Notes: a model not told the origin generated them from the sequence alone. Numbered from the stretch's first letter, positions 48,250 to 61,539 are shown. The stretch is 64,000 bases of DNA from Pelobates cultripes (GCA_933207985.1 OW240916.1:300017561-300081560); one strand, 5' to 3'. Numbers and translations: made by a program.

Positions 48250-51200
48250 TTGCAGTCCTCCCCTTAAGGACGCAGGACGGAAAATTTCTGTCCAATACTA
48301 AAATTAACCCCAGATTGGAACACTCATGGCAATCATGGGGTTAATGTTTTATGCAGTGTGTCCCCATGTCTGAGGCACACTGCTGTAGGCAGTTTCACTT
48401 TCACAGCCATAGGTCGCCGGGGGACAGGGCTGCTGGCACCGTTCAGCAGTAATGCAGAGTAGGTACCCGTTTGCCCAAAACGGCAGGTGCCTACTCTGCT
48501 TTCATGTCGGGGGGACCTTGAGGCAGGGGGAGGGATCTGGGTAGCAACTCTCCTGTCCTCTTGCGAACAGGCTGTATTGAGCATTGCCATGCTTTCCCAT
48601 AGCAATGCTCCACACAGCATTGTGCGGGAGGACAGGAGAGCTGAAGCCAGACACATACTTACCACCACCGGACCACCAGGGCTAGCTGTGTCCCCCCTCC
48701 TTTACCAAAGGTAAGAAAAGGGAGGGAGGATAAAGATTTTATGTATTTTTTTTTTATATAGCTGTACCAGCCCCCCACCCCCAGCACCCCTAACCCCCTG
48801 CGTGTGTCGGTGTGTGTATTCATTCAGCAGTTGGTGTGTGAAAGCGTTCAGCAGTCTGTGACTGTATTTAGCAGTCTATGTGTATGTATTCTATGTATGT
48901 ATTGCATTTGTTGGAGATACTAATAAATATATGCTTAATTTTATCTATTAATTATATCATTATTTAAAATTTGTATCATTGAACTCTCTGTTGTGTTCTT
49001 CTTTTAAAACAAAAGATGTTAATTAGTTCGGACAACTGTACAAGTTGTTTTTTCAAAACTTAAACCTTAGTATTCAGGTTTAATTGCTGTGTTGGCACTT
49101 TGAGGAAAAAAAAGTCATGTATTGTGGTTTGGGCACTCGGGTTCAAAAAGGGAGTCAGAGCGATTACATGTGCTGTAGTGAAACCCGATCTATCTCCCTG
49201 CAGCTCAGTGTGAGCTGTGAAGTGCAGAGAGACAGATCTGCTGATCTGTCTCTCTCTGTAAAAAAAATCCCACCCCCTCAATTTAACCCCTTCCCTGCTC
49301 TTTGATCACTGTCTGCAGTAATCAAAATACTTTTCTTTTAACCCCTGGGGGTTAACTTTTTATTTTTTTTAATCCTCAGGGGTTACATTTATTTAGTTAC
49401 TTAAATATTTGTAAAATATTTATTTATTTAGCTAGGGTGGGTAGAAGTTAGTGGGGAAGTTGGGGGATTTACTGTGAGGCTAACAGTAAAAAAAACTTTT
49501 AAAAAGTTAATCAAACGTTTTAAAAGTTTAAACAAAGTTTTAAAATAGTAAAATAAGTTGTTAAAAGCAAAAAAAAAAGTTAAACAAAACTTGTAAAAAG
49601 TTTAAAAAAGGGAAAAAATGCGTATTACCTCTACACTTGGTACTTAAAATATGCCTTTTGAAACACTCTAGGGTGTCTTTTTTAAGAAATGGTATGCCTT
49701 TGCTAAGTAATTGGAAAACACAACCTACTAAAAAAATTCCAAAGTGGGGCATGGGCCCAGTATACAAATTCAAACTTAAATGGCTGTGTCTCAAATGTGC
49801 CCCTTCAACGCTGTCATATACCTGGTAAAGGTACATACGGGGTTATTGCTGTGCTCAGACTACATAGCTGAGTAACATAGGAAGTATTATAGACCCATAG
49901 GATACACAAGGTTTGCAAAATATACAGTACAAACTCATGGTGTTTGGCAAAAAGGTAGAAAAAATGCTTATTACCACTACACTTGGTGCAAGCTAGCAGA
50001 AAAATTATTTTCAGGCTAAGGTTCAAAATATGCCTTTTGAATTACCCTGGGATGTCTCCTTTAAGAAATTGTATGCCTTTGTAGAGTAGTTGGAATATGT
50101 AGCCTGCAAAAAAACTCCAAAGTGGGATCTGGACCCAGCGTAAAAATTCAGAGTTTGAAAAAACTTAAATGGCTGTGTCTGAAATGTGCCCCTTCGACGT
50201 CCACATATACCTGGCAAAGGTACATACAGGGGTATTGCTGTACTCAGACAGCATAGCTGAGCAACATATGGAGTATTATAAAGCCGTAGCACACATAAGG
50301 TTTGCAAAATATACAGTACAAACTCACTGTGTGTGTCAAAAATGCAGAAAAAATGCTTATTACCACTACACTTGATACAAGCTAGTGGAAAAATGATCCC
50401 AGGGCTAAGGTTCAAAATTTGCCTTTTGAAATACCATTGGGTGTCTTCTTAAAGAAATAGAATGCCTTTTTGGGGCATTTGGAAAAAGCATCCTGCTAAA
50501 ATATTTCAAAATAGAATACGGACCCATCAAAACCATGTATGAAAATTCACACTTAAAAATCTGAAATTGACAGGTCTCTTTTACAGCACTGTAACTACAC
50601 AAAATAGTGTCTAGGTCATACATTGGGCATATTTTTTTACTCAGAAGAGGTAACTGAGGATACTTAGGGGGAATTTATGACAGTGGCACCAATCAAATGT
50701 ACGAAATACCCAGCGAAAATGCATGTAAATAAAACAATTTAATCTTTTTATCTCACCACAAAATTTGAAATAAATTGGCGAAAGAATGGTGGCAAGTTTA
50801 GGTATAATATATGCCTAATAAGATACCCTGGAGTGTCTGCTTTCTCAAATGGAAGGCCTTTGTGGGGTTATTTGAACAGTCAAATAGTGACACAAAATCA
50901 GACATAGAACAATCTATGAAAATTCCAACTGAAGAAACTGAAATAGCATGGTCTCCTATATGGCATTGTAGCTTCACAGAATAGTGCCAAAGTCATACAA
51001 TGGGGGTATTGTTGTACTCAGCAGATGTAGCTGAACATAAAACGGGGTTCTGTACAGGGATAGCACACATCAGCTTTACAAAATACACATTACAAGACCT
51101 TGTTATATGTGTAAATGCCAAAATAGAGAAAAAACACAATTTTACTCCAACATTTAGCAGAGATTGGCGGTGAAATGGCTACGTAAAAAGTGTCAAAATA

Positions 51201-51747
51201 ACCTTAGGTAAATAACCTGTGATGTCTACTTTATATAAATATATACTTTTGTCTGGCAATTTTGTTTTCTGTGATGGGTATTAAACTTCCAAGACAAACG
51301 TATCAACTTCTAAAATTGTTTCACATTGAAATTTTATTTTAAACCTTGTAGTTTGTAACCTGTAACTTTCAAAATAAACTGAAATCCTATGCATATTATG
51401 TACTCTGTAAATTAAGACACATAAATGAATTGATTTTGAATTACTTTTCCTAAGCTGGACATATTATGCACATGTTAGTATTGCCAAAACTTAGAAAAAA
51501 ATATTTTTTTTTGTTTTTCCCCCCATTATTTTGCTTTTTTTTTAATAAATAAAAATGTATATATGTATATGTCACGTCATATTAAAGCCCTTTTGACATA
51601 TAAAAAACAGTATATAATATGTGTTAGTACAATAAATGAGAGAGATTTTGCAAATTGCAGTTGAACACAAACAGCAAAAAATGCAAAAATTGCTTGTGTC
51701 TTTAAGGCTATGTCCAGCTTCTGAAGCTTTGTCCTTAAGGGGTTAAA
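48250..51747. mobile_element. Large TTAA/CCTTAAGG-ended element carrying tandem units
   Basis: The left border CCCCTTAAGGAC (about 48252-48263) is the inverse of GTCCTTAAGGGG (about 51731-51742), followed by TTAA. The same ends bound the 79-bp MITE at 21059. The left ~1 kb is GC-richer (48300-48800). The AT-rich block 49490-49620 is followed by the ~385-bp tandem units. No transposase frame was found, so it would be non-autonomous. An alternative left border is TTAACCCTTTAAGG near 48213. The right end overlaps the duplicated segment that begins at 51257. Confidence 0.5.
49600..51255. repeat. About 385-bp satellite-like tandem repeat, 4+ copies
   Basis: Landmarks such as ATGCCTTTTGAA (about 49652, 50029, 50418), the CCAAAGTGGG block, GGTACATACxGGG and GGTTTGCAAAATATACAGTA recur about every 377-390 bp. 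Copies one to three are clear. The fourth (about 50800) and fifth (about 51190) are increasingly diverged. Short mirror ORFs recur in register with the unit and are not genes. Confidence 0.85.
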
Positions 51748-52815
51748 CTTCCCCATGTTCCCACTTTTAGCGTATATATAATATATCTTATATTTTCTTA
51801 TGCTGCATTTGTTGTGCATGGATGTGGTGCCACTATTCACTGCTCTTGCAACATGTAGCTTATTTATACTTTTTTGCAACCTTCACCAACTGCACTGCTT
51901 TCCTCTCTACAATAACTGAATAAGGCTATTAACAGTGCTGTTAGGGTTCGTGTGTACACACGGCTAATGGTACAAGACAAAGATCCTCCAGTCAGCAAGA
52001 GGACATGAAATGCCAGATGATGAGCTCCAGGGAATTCCAGTTATGCCCTTCTCCAAAATAAAAAAATGAGGCTAATGATATGTGTTTGATTTAATGCAGA
52101 GTAATGGATTAAGCAGGGGCATTGCTAGATTTCAAAAACAACTGTGGCTTGAGCCCAAAGGAGAACCCAATGACCCCTACACTCGCGATGGAGATATTTC
52201 ACAGTTTATGTCATGTCCAGTTCTCTCTAGCAATGAACACTGTGATATGGGTGTTCTCTGGGAGCTCAATGAAACCACACCAGTTCATGTTTTTTAACTC
52301 TGTATGTTCCAATTCCCTTTTTAAACTCTGTATGTTTCAATTCCCTCCCCCTTTTTTCCTATAAAGGCACAGCAAAAAACATTCATATGCTGCACAGCAG
52401 GTAGTGATGTATAACTAATTGAGGGGTGGGCAGCAAAGTTCTGTTCCCCAGCACTTCCATCTGACAGTCAACCAGGAGATGCCACCCCTAAGTAGCTAAT
52501 TGGAGCACTATACTACTGACTTTTCTTTGTATAATAGACTGTTTTGATAAAAAAAAAAAAAAAAAACAAGAAAAAACCCCCACTAATATCCACTTGCCTT
52601 TCCATCAACTGTAAAGATGTAGGGCTAAAGAACCCACATCTTGAATTTAAGCCCCCAAAGTTCGTCCCAGCAACACCTATGCTGACAACAGTTTTGTCAA
52701 AGCAATGACACCACCAGTAGACTGTTGGCTGTTTGACTTTGACCATCATGTGCATTAGGAGTGGTTGTTTGTAGCTGTTACTAGTGCTACATATGTCAAG
52801 TGTGTAGTATTAGGG
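51257..52815. repeat. 1.56-kb duplicated segment, copy 1
   Basis: It is nearly identical to 53254-54813. The four ORFs inside translate identically in both copies, and the only differences noticed are in homopolymer runs near 51500 and 53500. It starts at CAATTTTGTTTTCTGTGATG and ends at GTGTAGTATTAGGG. It begins inside the right part of the large TTAA-type element. Confidence 0.95.
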
Positions 52816-53253
52816 TTACTGAATATAGAGCTATTAACAAGTGCTGTTAGGGTTCGTGCTTATACCACATACTTGTACACACGGCTATATGGTACAATTG
52901 ACAAATCATCCTCCAGTCAGCAAGAGGACATGATAACCTGCCAGATGACTGCATAGCTAGCCATAGGGTATTATTAGCACCAGTTTTATGCACCTTCTCC
53001 ATAAATAAAAAAATGAGGCTCAAAATGATATAGTGTTTGATTTAATGCAGAGTAATGGATTAATTGCAGGGGCAAAATATTGCTAGATTTTTTTTCAAAA
53101 ACAACTGTGGCTTGAGCCCAAGTTTAGGAGAACCCAAATGACCCCTGACACAAAATCATGCGATGAAGACTGAAATATGTTCACAGTTTATGTCATGTCC
53201 AGCTTCTCTTAGCACATGAACTATGTGATATGGCACAGTGTATCTCTGGGATA
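52816..53253. other. Noisy partial third copy between the duplicates
   Basis: This stretch aligns to about 51905-52262 of copy 1 but carries many small insertions. For example, a TTTC run becomes TTTTTTTTC, and GGGGCATTG becomes GGGGCAAAATATTG. There are few deletions. The exact copies on either side show none of these changes. The pattern resembles unpolished single-molecule long-read sequence rather than ordinary divergence. Confidence 0.8.
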
Positions 53254-54813
53254 CAATTTTGTTTTCTGTGATGGGTATTAAACTTCCAAGACAAACGTAT
53301 CAACTTCTAAAATTGTTTCACATTGAAATTTTATTTTAAACCTTGTAGTTTGTAACCTGTAACTTTCAAAATAAACTGAAATCCTATGCATATTATGTAC
53401 TCTGTAAATTAAGACACATAAATGAATTGATTTTGAATTACTTTTCCTAAGCTGGACATATTATGCACATGTTAGTATTGCCAAAACTTAGAAAAAAATT
53501 TTTTTTTTTGTTTTTTCCCCCATTATTTTGCTTTTTTTTGTAATAAATAAAAATGTATATATGTATATGTCACGTCATATTAAAGCCCTTTTGACATATA
53601 AAAAACAGTATATAATATGTGTTAGTACAATAAATGAGAGAGATTTTGCAAATTGCAGTTGAACACAAACAGCAAAAAATGCAAAAATTGCTTGTGTCTT
53701 TAAGGCTATGTCCAGCTTCTGAAGCTTTGTCCTTAAGGGGTTAAACTTCCCCATGTTCCCACTTTTAGCGTATATATAATATATCTTATATTTTCTTATG
53801 CTGCATTTGTTGTGCATGGATGTGGTGCCACTATTCACTGCTCTTGCAACATGTAGCTTATTTATACTTTTTTGCAACCTTCACCAACTGCACTGCTTTC
53901 CTCTCTACAATAACTGAATAAGGCTATTAACAGTGCTGTTAGGGTTCGTGTGTACACACGGCTAATGGTACAAGACAAAGATCCTCCAGTCAGCAAGAGG
54001 ACATGAAATGCCAGATGATGAGCTCCAGGGAATTCCAGTTATGCCCTTCTCCAAAATAAAAAAATGAGGCTAATGATATGTGTTTGATTTAATGCAGAGT
54101 AATGGATTAAGCAGGGGCATTGCTAGATTTCAAAAACAACTGTGGCTTGAGCCCAAAGGAGAACCCAATGACCCCTACACTCGCGATGGAGATATTTCAC
54201 AGTTTATGTCATGTCCAGTTCTCTCTAGCAATGAACACTGTGATATGGGTGTTCTCTGGGAGCTCAATGAAACCACACCAGTTCATGTTTTTTAACTCTG
54301 TATGTTCCAATTCCCTTTTTAAACTCTGTATGTTTCAATTCCCTCCCCCTTTTTTCCTATAAAGGCACAGCAAAAAACATTCATATGCTGCACAGCAGGT
54401 AGTGATGTATAACTAATTGAGGGGTGGGCAGCAAAGTTCTGTTCCCCAGCACTTCCATCTGACAGTCAACCAGGAGATGCCACCCCTAAGTAGCTAATTG
54501 GAGCACTATACTACTGACTTTTCTTTGTATAATAGACTGTTTTGATAAAAAAAAAAAAAAAAAACAAGAAAAAACCCCCACTAATATCCACTTGCCTTTC
54601 CATCAACTGTAAAGATGTAGGGCTAAAGAACCCACATCTTGAATTTAAGCCCCCAAAGTTCGTCCCAGCAACACCTATGCTGACAACAGTTTTGTCAAAG
54701 CAATGACACCACCAGTAGACTGTTGGCTGTTTGACTTTGACCATCATGTGCATTAGGAGTGGTTGTTTGTAGCTGTTACTAGTGCTACATATGTCAAGTG
54801 TGTAGTATTAGGG
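53254..54813. repeat. 1.56-kb duplicated segment, copy 2
   Basis: Near-identical copy of 51257-52815 at an offset of about 1998 bp. After 54813 the sequence continues into unique intron text, whereas copy 1 continues into the noisy block. Confidence 0.95.
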
Positions 54814-57800
54814 CAAACACATAGTAATGTAGCTATGTTTGGACTTAAAGCATGCACAGACTAAAATAAGTAATGTAGGAAACACTTTGAGAAAAACTCT
54901 GTGTCTGTTTTAACAACACTGACTGGCAATCATTATAGCTTATGGAGACATACAAGTGTCTATTGCACCCTTTTATATACAACTCCTTTCATACATGTCA
55001 TATAAAATAATACATCCACACCTGCACAAGTCTAAAGTATCATAAGACTCATAGACATAGTCAGACAAATCACTAATTGGTTAAGATAGTTTATCAATTG
55101 GTCTCAAGATAATTCTTTATTACTAATGGTAAATGAGTCCATGATTTAGCATCACTGAAAACAGCATGGAAAGAATTTAACTGTACAGCCTAATAAACCT
55201 TGAAAGGAAGACCCTATAGAGAACATCATTAGACTTAATGCAGTTTAATAGATGCATTAGTTATAATTTGCTTGTGACATCCTATTGCATTAAAATACTC
55301 TCTATCCTTCTCCATATGCTCATCTCCACAACGAAAATATATCTCTCAGCTCACCTTATATTAATGAGTTCTCTTAATTTAAAAAAAAAAAATCCCATAT
55401 GTCACAAGGAAGATAGTGATAAATTGCTGTAGCAGTCATGTCTTTAAGGAGCAATTCCCATAGGCTGTAAGTCATCCAAGGGGTAAAACATGCTGTCGTA
55501 AGGAGTTCCGGTGGCTTTGACAATGATACATGGTTGATTTCAAACACTGTCTCTAAATTACCTTGTCATCTTTGAATACAGTAGATCACCTTGTGGCATT
55601 CACATTTTGTGAGGACAGGTAAAAACCTAATTTTCAAATAATATATTATTTTAACATATTTTAACAAAGATCGGTTTTGTGGTTTATTTAGTGTGTTTTA
55701 TTTAGATATTGTTTTGTTTCTATGAACAGAATCTCACTCAACACAAGTCAATAGAAAGACTACATTTTTTATTGCTTCTTAATGAAATAAACTTTTTCTA
55801 AAGTTCAGATAAATGACAAAGAGCATCTTGAGAACAGGAACACTTAGGCTGTGTCTACAATTATTCCCAAGTCATTTTTGCTTTAGGATTTGCTTAGCTC
55901 ATTTAGAGCATAGGTTGTAAGTTTATTTCTGCTCCTCCAATAACTAACTTAGCATTTGTTTAGATTAACTATGTAGATTTTATGTTTGTTTGTTTTTTTG
56001 TATATTGTATTACAAGGACATCTAAGAATAAACCTATAAGTGGAGAATGTTGCATAGGGCAGGTAGGGGTAACCCCCTCCACCCATTTGTTGCCAAAAAA
56101 AAATATTAATTGGAATGGTAAAAACTAATGACGTGTAAGTGAAAAAAACATGTGCTTATAGTGATGATATTTGCAGTTGTTTCCCCTCTTTACTGATGAC
56201 TGGAGATGCTGCTGAGATGCTGAGCATTTAATCAAATTAAAACATTTTTGAAAAAAAAACCAAATATGGCTTTGGCTTTGCATGGACATGGGGCATCATA
56301 TCCCAGATGCCATAAAAGACAAGGCTGCTAATTGTCCTGTGTTTTAAGAACTGACATTAGGTAACAGCATCAGTAGGTAGAGTTGGACATCTTTAAAGTG
56401 GTTGTTGTTTCCCACACACCTGTATTGAGAAGTTTAGGGCTTTGAACATGGTGTCTCATTGGGCCTTGAGTTGAATAGTTAGGGTTAGGTGAGTAGAGGC
56501 CAACAAATCAGAGGGGTCAGCTCTCCACCATCTTAAAACCTTACCAGCTACCACAGGAGCCGACACACAATTCCTTAACATTTAAAATTTGACATGACAA
56601 AAAATAACAATCAACTATTCTCAGCTTGCTTGTTTTACCTTGCTGTGAAATGCTTTAGACTTCATTAAGGGAGGAACTGCTGAAGGCTTATTGCTACAAA
56701 CTTCTGTTAATCCAATAAAAAAAGATTTTAAAACAAACTGCAATATTTCATTATTTTGCATCATTTTAACTGGACTAATATGACAACTCAGATATCATGA
56801 CTACTAATCATTTTTTCACAGATTAGTTAGTGAGGGGAATACATTCTAATCAAACAACTTTGAACATTACATTTTGAAAAGGCATAATTTTTTGTATATC
56901 CTACAATATGTAAAAGACGATAGTCGCCCTTAACAAAACCCTCCATTCTGTTTAAGTAAGTGGACTCTTTAAAGATGCTTTTTGAGAAAATTGGTTCTCT
57001 TTTCATATGCAGATTCAACATAGGGGCTCCTTCTGCCTCATAAAAATTCATTACTTTCTTGTAACTCTTCACTTGTATGAAGTAAGTATCTCTTGTATTG
57101 CAAAAGCCTCAATTACTTTGCTTGTGTAACCAAAGGTAAACATCAGTCTAATTGAATATAATGATACTTCTCAATGCTACAAAGGATACCCTTGAAAATA
57201 ATCTAGTTATTTTATATCAAATAAAATATGATTGAAAAAAAAATAGTCTGTACACTTTAATTCTGTGCATAAAACAACAATTCTGCACAGAAACGAGATT
57301 CAGATTCTGCATATAATAATATGAATATAAATAAAATAAAAAGAACACATCTGGTAAACAAACAAAAAAAAAATCAGAATTGATAGATGCTCACACTGAC
57401 ATTTGCAGGTGGTTTGCTAAAATGTCCCAATCACTTTCAGAATAATGTTTATAATATAATATGTTTTTGACAAAATGTTGTGCATTTTAATCTCAAATCC
57501 TGCTGTGACATGTTTAATTTTTTCAATGTTTTGTATGTTCTGCATACTCCTTTTCCTGTTTATAGTGCAGTGTTGGGGGAGAGAGGACGTTGGCTACTGG
57601 TGGGAGATGCCTTAATTGTTTTGTTTAGCTCTTTGCATTAGTTCTGTCATTGCCAAGAAACATATTTAGTATACTGATTATTTTCATTTTTGCATTTAAG
57701 CTCAGAACATCCATTACTAATACCTCTGGCAGGGATATAAAATGCCTAAACGAAGTAAAGGGAGTGACACAAACAATCAATCAATCAATCAATCAATTGA

Positions 57801-59195
57801 AAGAAAATAAATGAACTAAGAGAAGTATTAGAAAAATGTTTATTTAGGCTACACGGTTTCTGCACAGTTTTCTGAACTTAAATTACTTTTGTCAAAAATA
57901 CAAAAGTCAAGTCAATGTAGAGTAAGTGGCCATTAAATTGAAAGAAAAGTCACCTAAGTGTATAAACTCTCATTTTTTCCTGTTAATGTTAAATCAGTCA
58001 TCATATCAGTACTTTTATTATATTGTAAGGGGTTTAGTCAATAAACAGTGTATTACAATGATAATTGCAACATTTGCACCAAAATAAATTTGTACATTTT
58101 CAACTCAGCCAAGAGAAAACCAAGAATCTGGAGTAACTCAAATCTTTTCGGCAGAATTTGTATGGAAGCTATAGCGAAACAGCAGGTAATAGAGGAGATG
58201 TTCGTGTTATGTTATGTGTTATGTTATGTGTTACACAATATGGTTAGAATTTGAAATTTGATTCAAGAGGCAGTTATTTTTATTAGATGTGCATCAAGGC
58301 ACCAGACTGTTTACTGAGCAGTGGAATGTTTAGAAACAAATGGCCATGCAAAAGAACAAAGTTTGTGATTGTAGATAAGTATGTGCTAAATGCTGTATTT
58401 ATTATTATTATTCGGGACAAGCATACATACATTCCAAGTGTTCTGCATAGTTATTATGGGTATTACTTCTCCTTGATTAGTTCCTGCTTAATAAACCATG
58501 TTTAAGTTTCCTAATTTCAACCAACAATTATTCACTGCACAGTCTATATAATCTACTAGCCTGGATAACACAACTACATATAATTAAGACAACGTGTTAA
58601 TATTTATCTGAGGACTCAGAAAACTACCCATCCTGTCCCTCTACCTCCCAGGAGGTCAATTACCAACTCCCCCTAAAATGTCCTGCACTTTTCTTCTCTC
58701 AATTTTTTAAACTCAAATTAGAGTCACCAAAATCCATTCGACAACCAAACAGATCACAATTTGCACCATCCTGGGAAACATGAAAGAAATAAAATCTAAT
58801 TAGCATTTAACCGTATGATTCATAATGACAAACATAAATGGAGCTATGTACAGCACTCAGAACTGCAGAAGACACTGGACCACACTTGATGCAAGTGACC
58901 ATGGATTAGTACCTCATGCATAATCTCCAAAAAATGTAAGCAGTCAATCAAGTACTAAGCCCTATTACTATACTCAGCAAAGAAACAAGTAACTACGTTT
59001 TGGAAGTCCCTGACCTTACATCCAAACCATACAGGGGCGAAATGCACAAAAATAAAGTTAAAAAAATCTTACAGGGCTACTTAAATCACCCCGTTGAAAC
59101 AAATAAACATGAGAATTTAGTCACACCATATAGCCACACTGTGTTAAAGCCCACCAGTACATTCAAAGTACCCCAATATGTGTGGGTCCTACACT
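54814..59195. other. Intron stretch with only a short CAAT microsatellite
   Basis: No exon supported over 4.4 kb. (CAAT)n lies at about 57774-57798, and a GTTATGTTATGTGTTATGTT run at about 58205-58232. Nothing else stands out. Confidence 0.5.
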
Positions 59196-59204
59196 AGTCA
59201 TAAG

Positions 59205-59539
59205 TAGAGATGTCGCGAACTGTCCGCCGAACTGTTCGCGAACTGTCCGCCGGCGAACAATAGCGTGTTCGCGTTGGTTGAACATATCCGATTTCCGGTC
59301 CGCCCCCTATACATCATCATTGAGTAAACTTTGACCCGGAACCTCACAGTGGGAGGGAGGGTCTGCTGCTGATTGGGTGGAATGTGTCTGCTGGCTGTGA
59401 GGTTCCGGGTTAAAGTTTACTCAATGATGACGTATAGGGGGCGGACCAGAAATCGGATATGTTCGCCCAATGCGAACATGCTATTGTTCGCCGGCGGACA
59501 GTTCGCGAACAGTTCGGCGGACAGTTCGCGACATCTCTA
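59205..59539. mobile_element. hAT-like hairpin element with TTCGCGAA clusters, copy 2
   Basis: It is flanked by the perfect 8-bp duplication GTCATAAG (59197-59204 and 59540-59547). Both ends read TAGAGATGTCGCGAAC inward, which fits the short termini and 8-bp target duplication of hAT transposons. The arms pair over about 150 bp. They contain CGAACTGTTCGCG and GTCCGCCGGCGAAC clusters, then TGAGTAAACTTTGACCC, which is also found in the copy at 38648. The central 60 bp (GGAGGGAGGGTCTGCTGCTG) is unpaired. No coding capacity. Confidence 0.85.
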
Positions 59540-59569
59540 GTCATAAGATGGGAGATAAACATGCTAAAA

Positions 59570-60015
59570 TAAACTCTCCAAGCACTATAAATAAAAGTGC
59601 ACTGTAGTGGTTATGGTTTCAGGACTGCCATGGTACCCCTTCATTGTAAGCTGTCAAACCTTATTTCCTACCTGGGTCCACCAAGCACTGATCCCCACTT
59701 CCATTACTTCTGACAGAGAACTAGAAGCTCTCAGACAGCAACTTCCATCACTTTCTGTTTGAGCTAAGCCCTGCAGTAAGAGCATCAGCCAATGACTCTC
59801 TGCCAATAAATTATACCCTACAATGCCAAGCTTAGCTCAGACAGAGAGCTTCCGCCTCTCTGTCAGAAGTAGTGGAGGCAGGGAGGAGCACCCAGCGGAT
59901 CTCAGGTACAAAGTCAAAGTGTTCTAAAACAGTTTGCCTACTTACATTGCGGGGTCACTATGGCACTCCTGGCACCGCAGCCTGTAGTGATTATGGTGCG
60001 TAGAATGTTCCTTTA
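59570..60015. mobile_element. Hairpin MITE related to the 22491 type
   Basis: The left end TAAACTCTCCAAGCAC with GTAGTGGTTATGGTTTCAGG pairs imperfectly with the right end CCTGTAGTGATTATGGTGCG followed by AATGTTCCTTTA. Internal mirrored pieces include AGAGCTTCC and AGCTCAGACAGAGAG against GAAGCTCTCAGACAG. No coding potential. Family assignment is by end similarity only. Confidence 0.55.
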
Positions 60016-60157
60016 ACTATGAAACATGCTTAATGTAACTATGTAACTACTTTAGCTGCTTCAAGAGCCTATTAAAAAATGTACAATTTCTGCTGACCAT
60101 ATCTAAAGTGGAGGGGTGTGGTGCTCAACCCCAAATCAATCATTTATTGCCAAAAAA

Positions 60158-60247
60158 GCAAACAAACAAACAAACAAACAGATAATCATGTTATGTTAGT
60201 GGCATTGCACAGCGATACGGAACCTGATGGCGCTATATAAATAATAA

Positions 60248-60281
<34 letters not shown>

Positions 60282-60283
60282 GG
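60158..60283. repeat. (CAAA)n, then GCGCTATATAAAT tail with (ATA)n
   Basis: CAAACAAACAAA at about 60160-60180, then GGAACCTGATGGCGCTATAT followed by AAATAATAAAATAATAATA. This is the inverse-strand equivalent of the tail at 20128-20195, typical of L2/CR1-like 3' ends (recollection). Confidence 0.6.
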
Positions 60284-60289
60284 AGACAC

Positions 60290-61410
60290 AAGAAGACACA
60301 AGACTTCCATAGTTTATTCGACCCTGTATTGCACTTACTGGCTATGTAGAAGAGATGAAATTTACTTTTATTAGGCAGTAACTATGTTAAAGCAATAGAA
60401 ATACCTGTGTAGAAAACATTTCACTAGCTTTACTGAACAATTTTATTTGAATATTTTGTCTAATATAATATAGTTTCAGGGAAGAATGTCTTGCGGTGAA
60501 ATATTTTATAGTAGCAATTTTAATATGTTAACTTTTAAATTGCACGCATTCTCTTGTTTAAAGGGAGAGTGTATAGGGATGTAGGCATATGTATGCAGAG
60601 TGGATTTATAAATAATTCATATATGAAAGAACTGAATGATATGAATCTTCAATATATTATACCCAGTGACTCATAGAAATATTTTTTCACACATCTCTGA
60701 AAAAGATAAATGGTATAGTGAAAATGTAACATATATGACCTGCTTTAAACACAGACTCATTAATAGTTTTAAAATTCCACCTTTATATACCAGATATGAT
60801 AACACATAATTGACAGACGGAAGTGGGTCCAGTAAACATATATTTTTTACAAAACTTTAACAACAAATTAATATATACCTAACATTTTAAATTTAATAAT
60901 ATTTCTATGGCAGCGGAATAATTGATTGAGACAGAGGATAGAAAACATGCTTGAGAGCTAGATCACAAAGAGTCGCTGATTGGTGGACATATATTTCCGT
61001 ATTCTTAGAATTCCCAACACAGCTTTGTACGCAGTAAGGAATTTAGAAGCAAGTTAGAATACATCATCAGCTTCCATCAGTGACAAGATACTAATTGGAA
61101 TGGTTCCCATACTTTAATGTCCACATGAGTTAGTTTTGTGTTTATGACAAAATGGCTATAAAAATAGCTAAAATTGCAAAAATGAAATAAGAAATGAGAG
61201 ATGAGATATAGTTTTAAAATTTAGATGTTAGGTCCCTGTCGAAGGTGCATTTAGAGACTTGAAATGCTCATTAGATTTAGTTGCTTTAATAAGTCACGAT
61301 ATAAGAAGAATGTAATTGAACATATTTTGGAATTGTGAAGCTTTAGTTTAAATTAGACTTCAAAGACAATTGATATGGTACATGAGTGAAGAGTTTGAGG
61401 TACTCTTTTT
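60290..61410. other. Intron stretch without recognisable features
   Basis: AT-rich, no exon, array or hairpin supported. Confidence 0.5.
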
Positions 61411-61413
61411 AGT

Positions 61414-61539
61414 TAGGGTAGATCATTTCGGCACTCCAGATGTTGTGAACTACATCTCCCATAGTGCTCTTACTGCTGGCAAAGCATCATGGGATATGTA
61501 GTAGACAGCATCTGGAGTGCCGGACATTGCCTACCTCTG
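61414..61539. mobile_element. Short hAT-like palindromic MITE, copy 3
   Basis: GGCACTCCAGATGTTGTGAA on the left mirrors CATCTGGAGTGCCGGACATT on the right. The middle (CATAGTGCTCTTACTGCTGG then CAAAGCATCATGGG) forms the loop region. The right end, read inward, is CAGAGGTAGGCAATG, close to the hAT-type ends of the 34394 copy. No target duplication was identified. Confidence 0.65.

Noticed and set aside
51577..54753. Duplicated ORFs (100, 71, 80 and 80 codons in each copy) as a small gene family
   Set aside because: Identity is explained by whole-segment duplication or mis-assembly, and the frames have no domain or start context.
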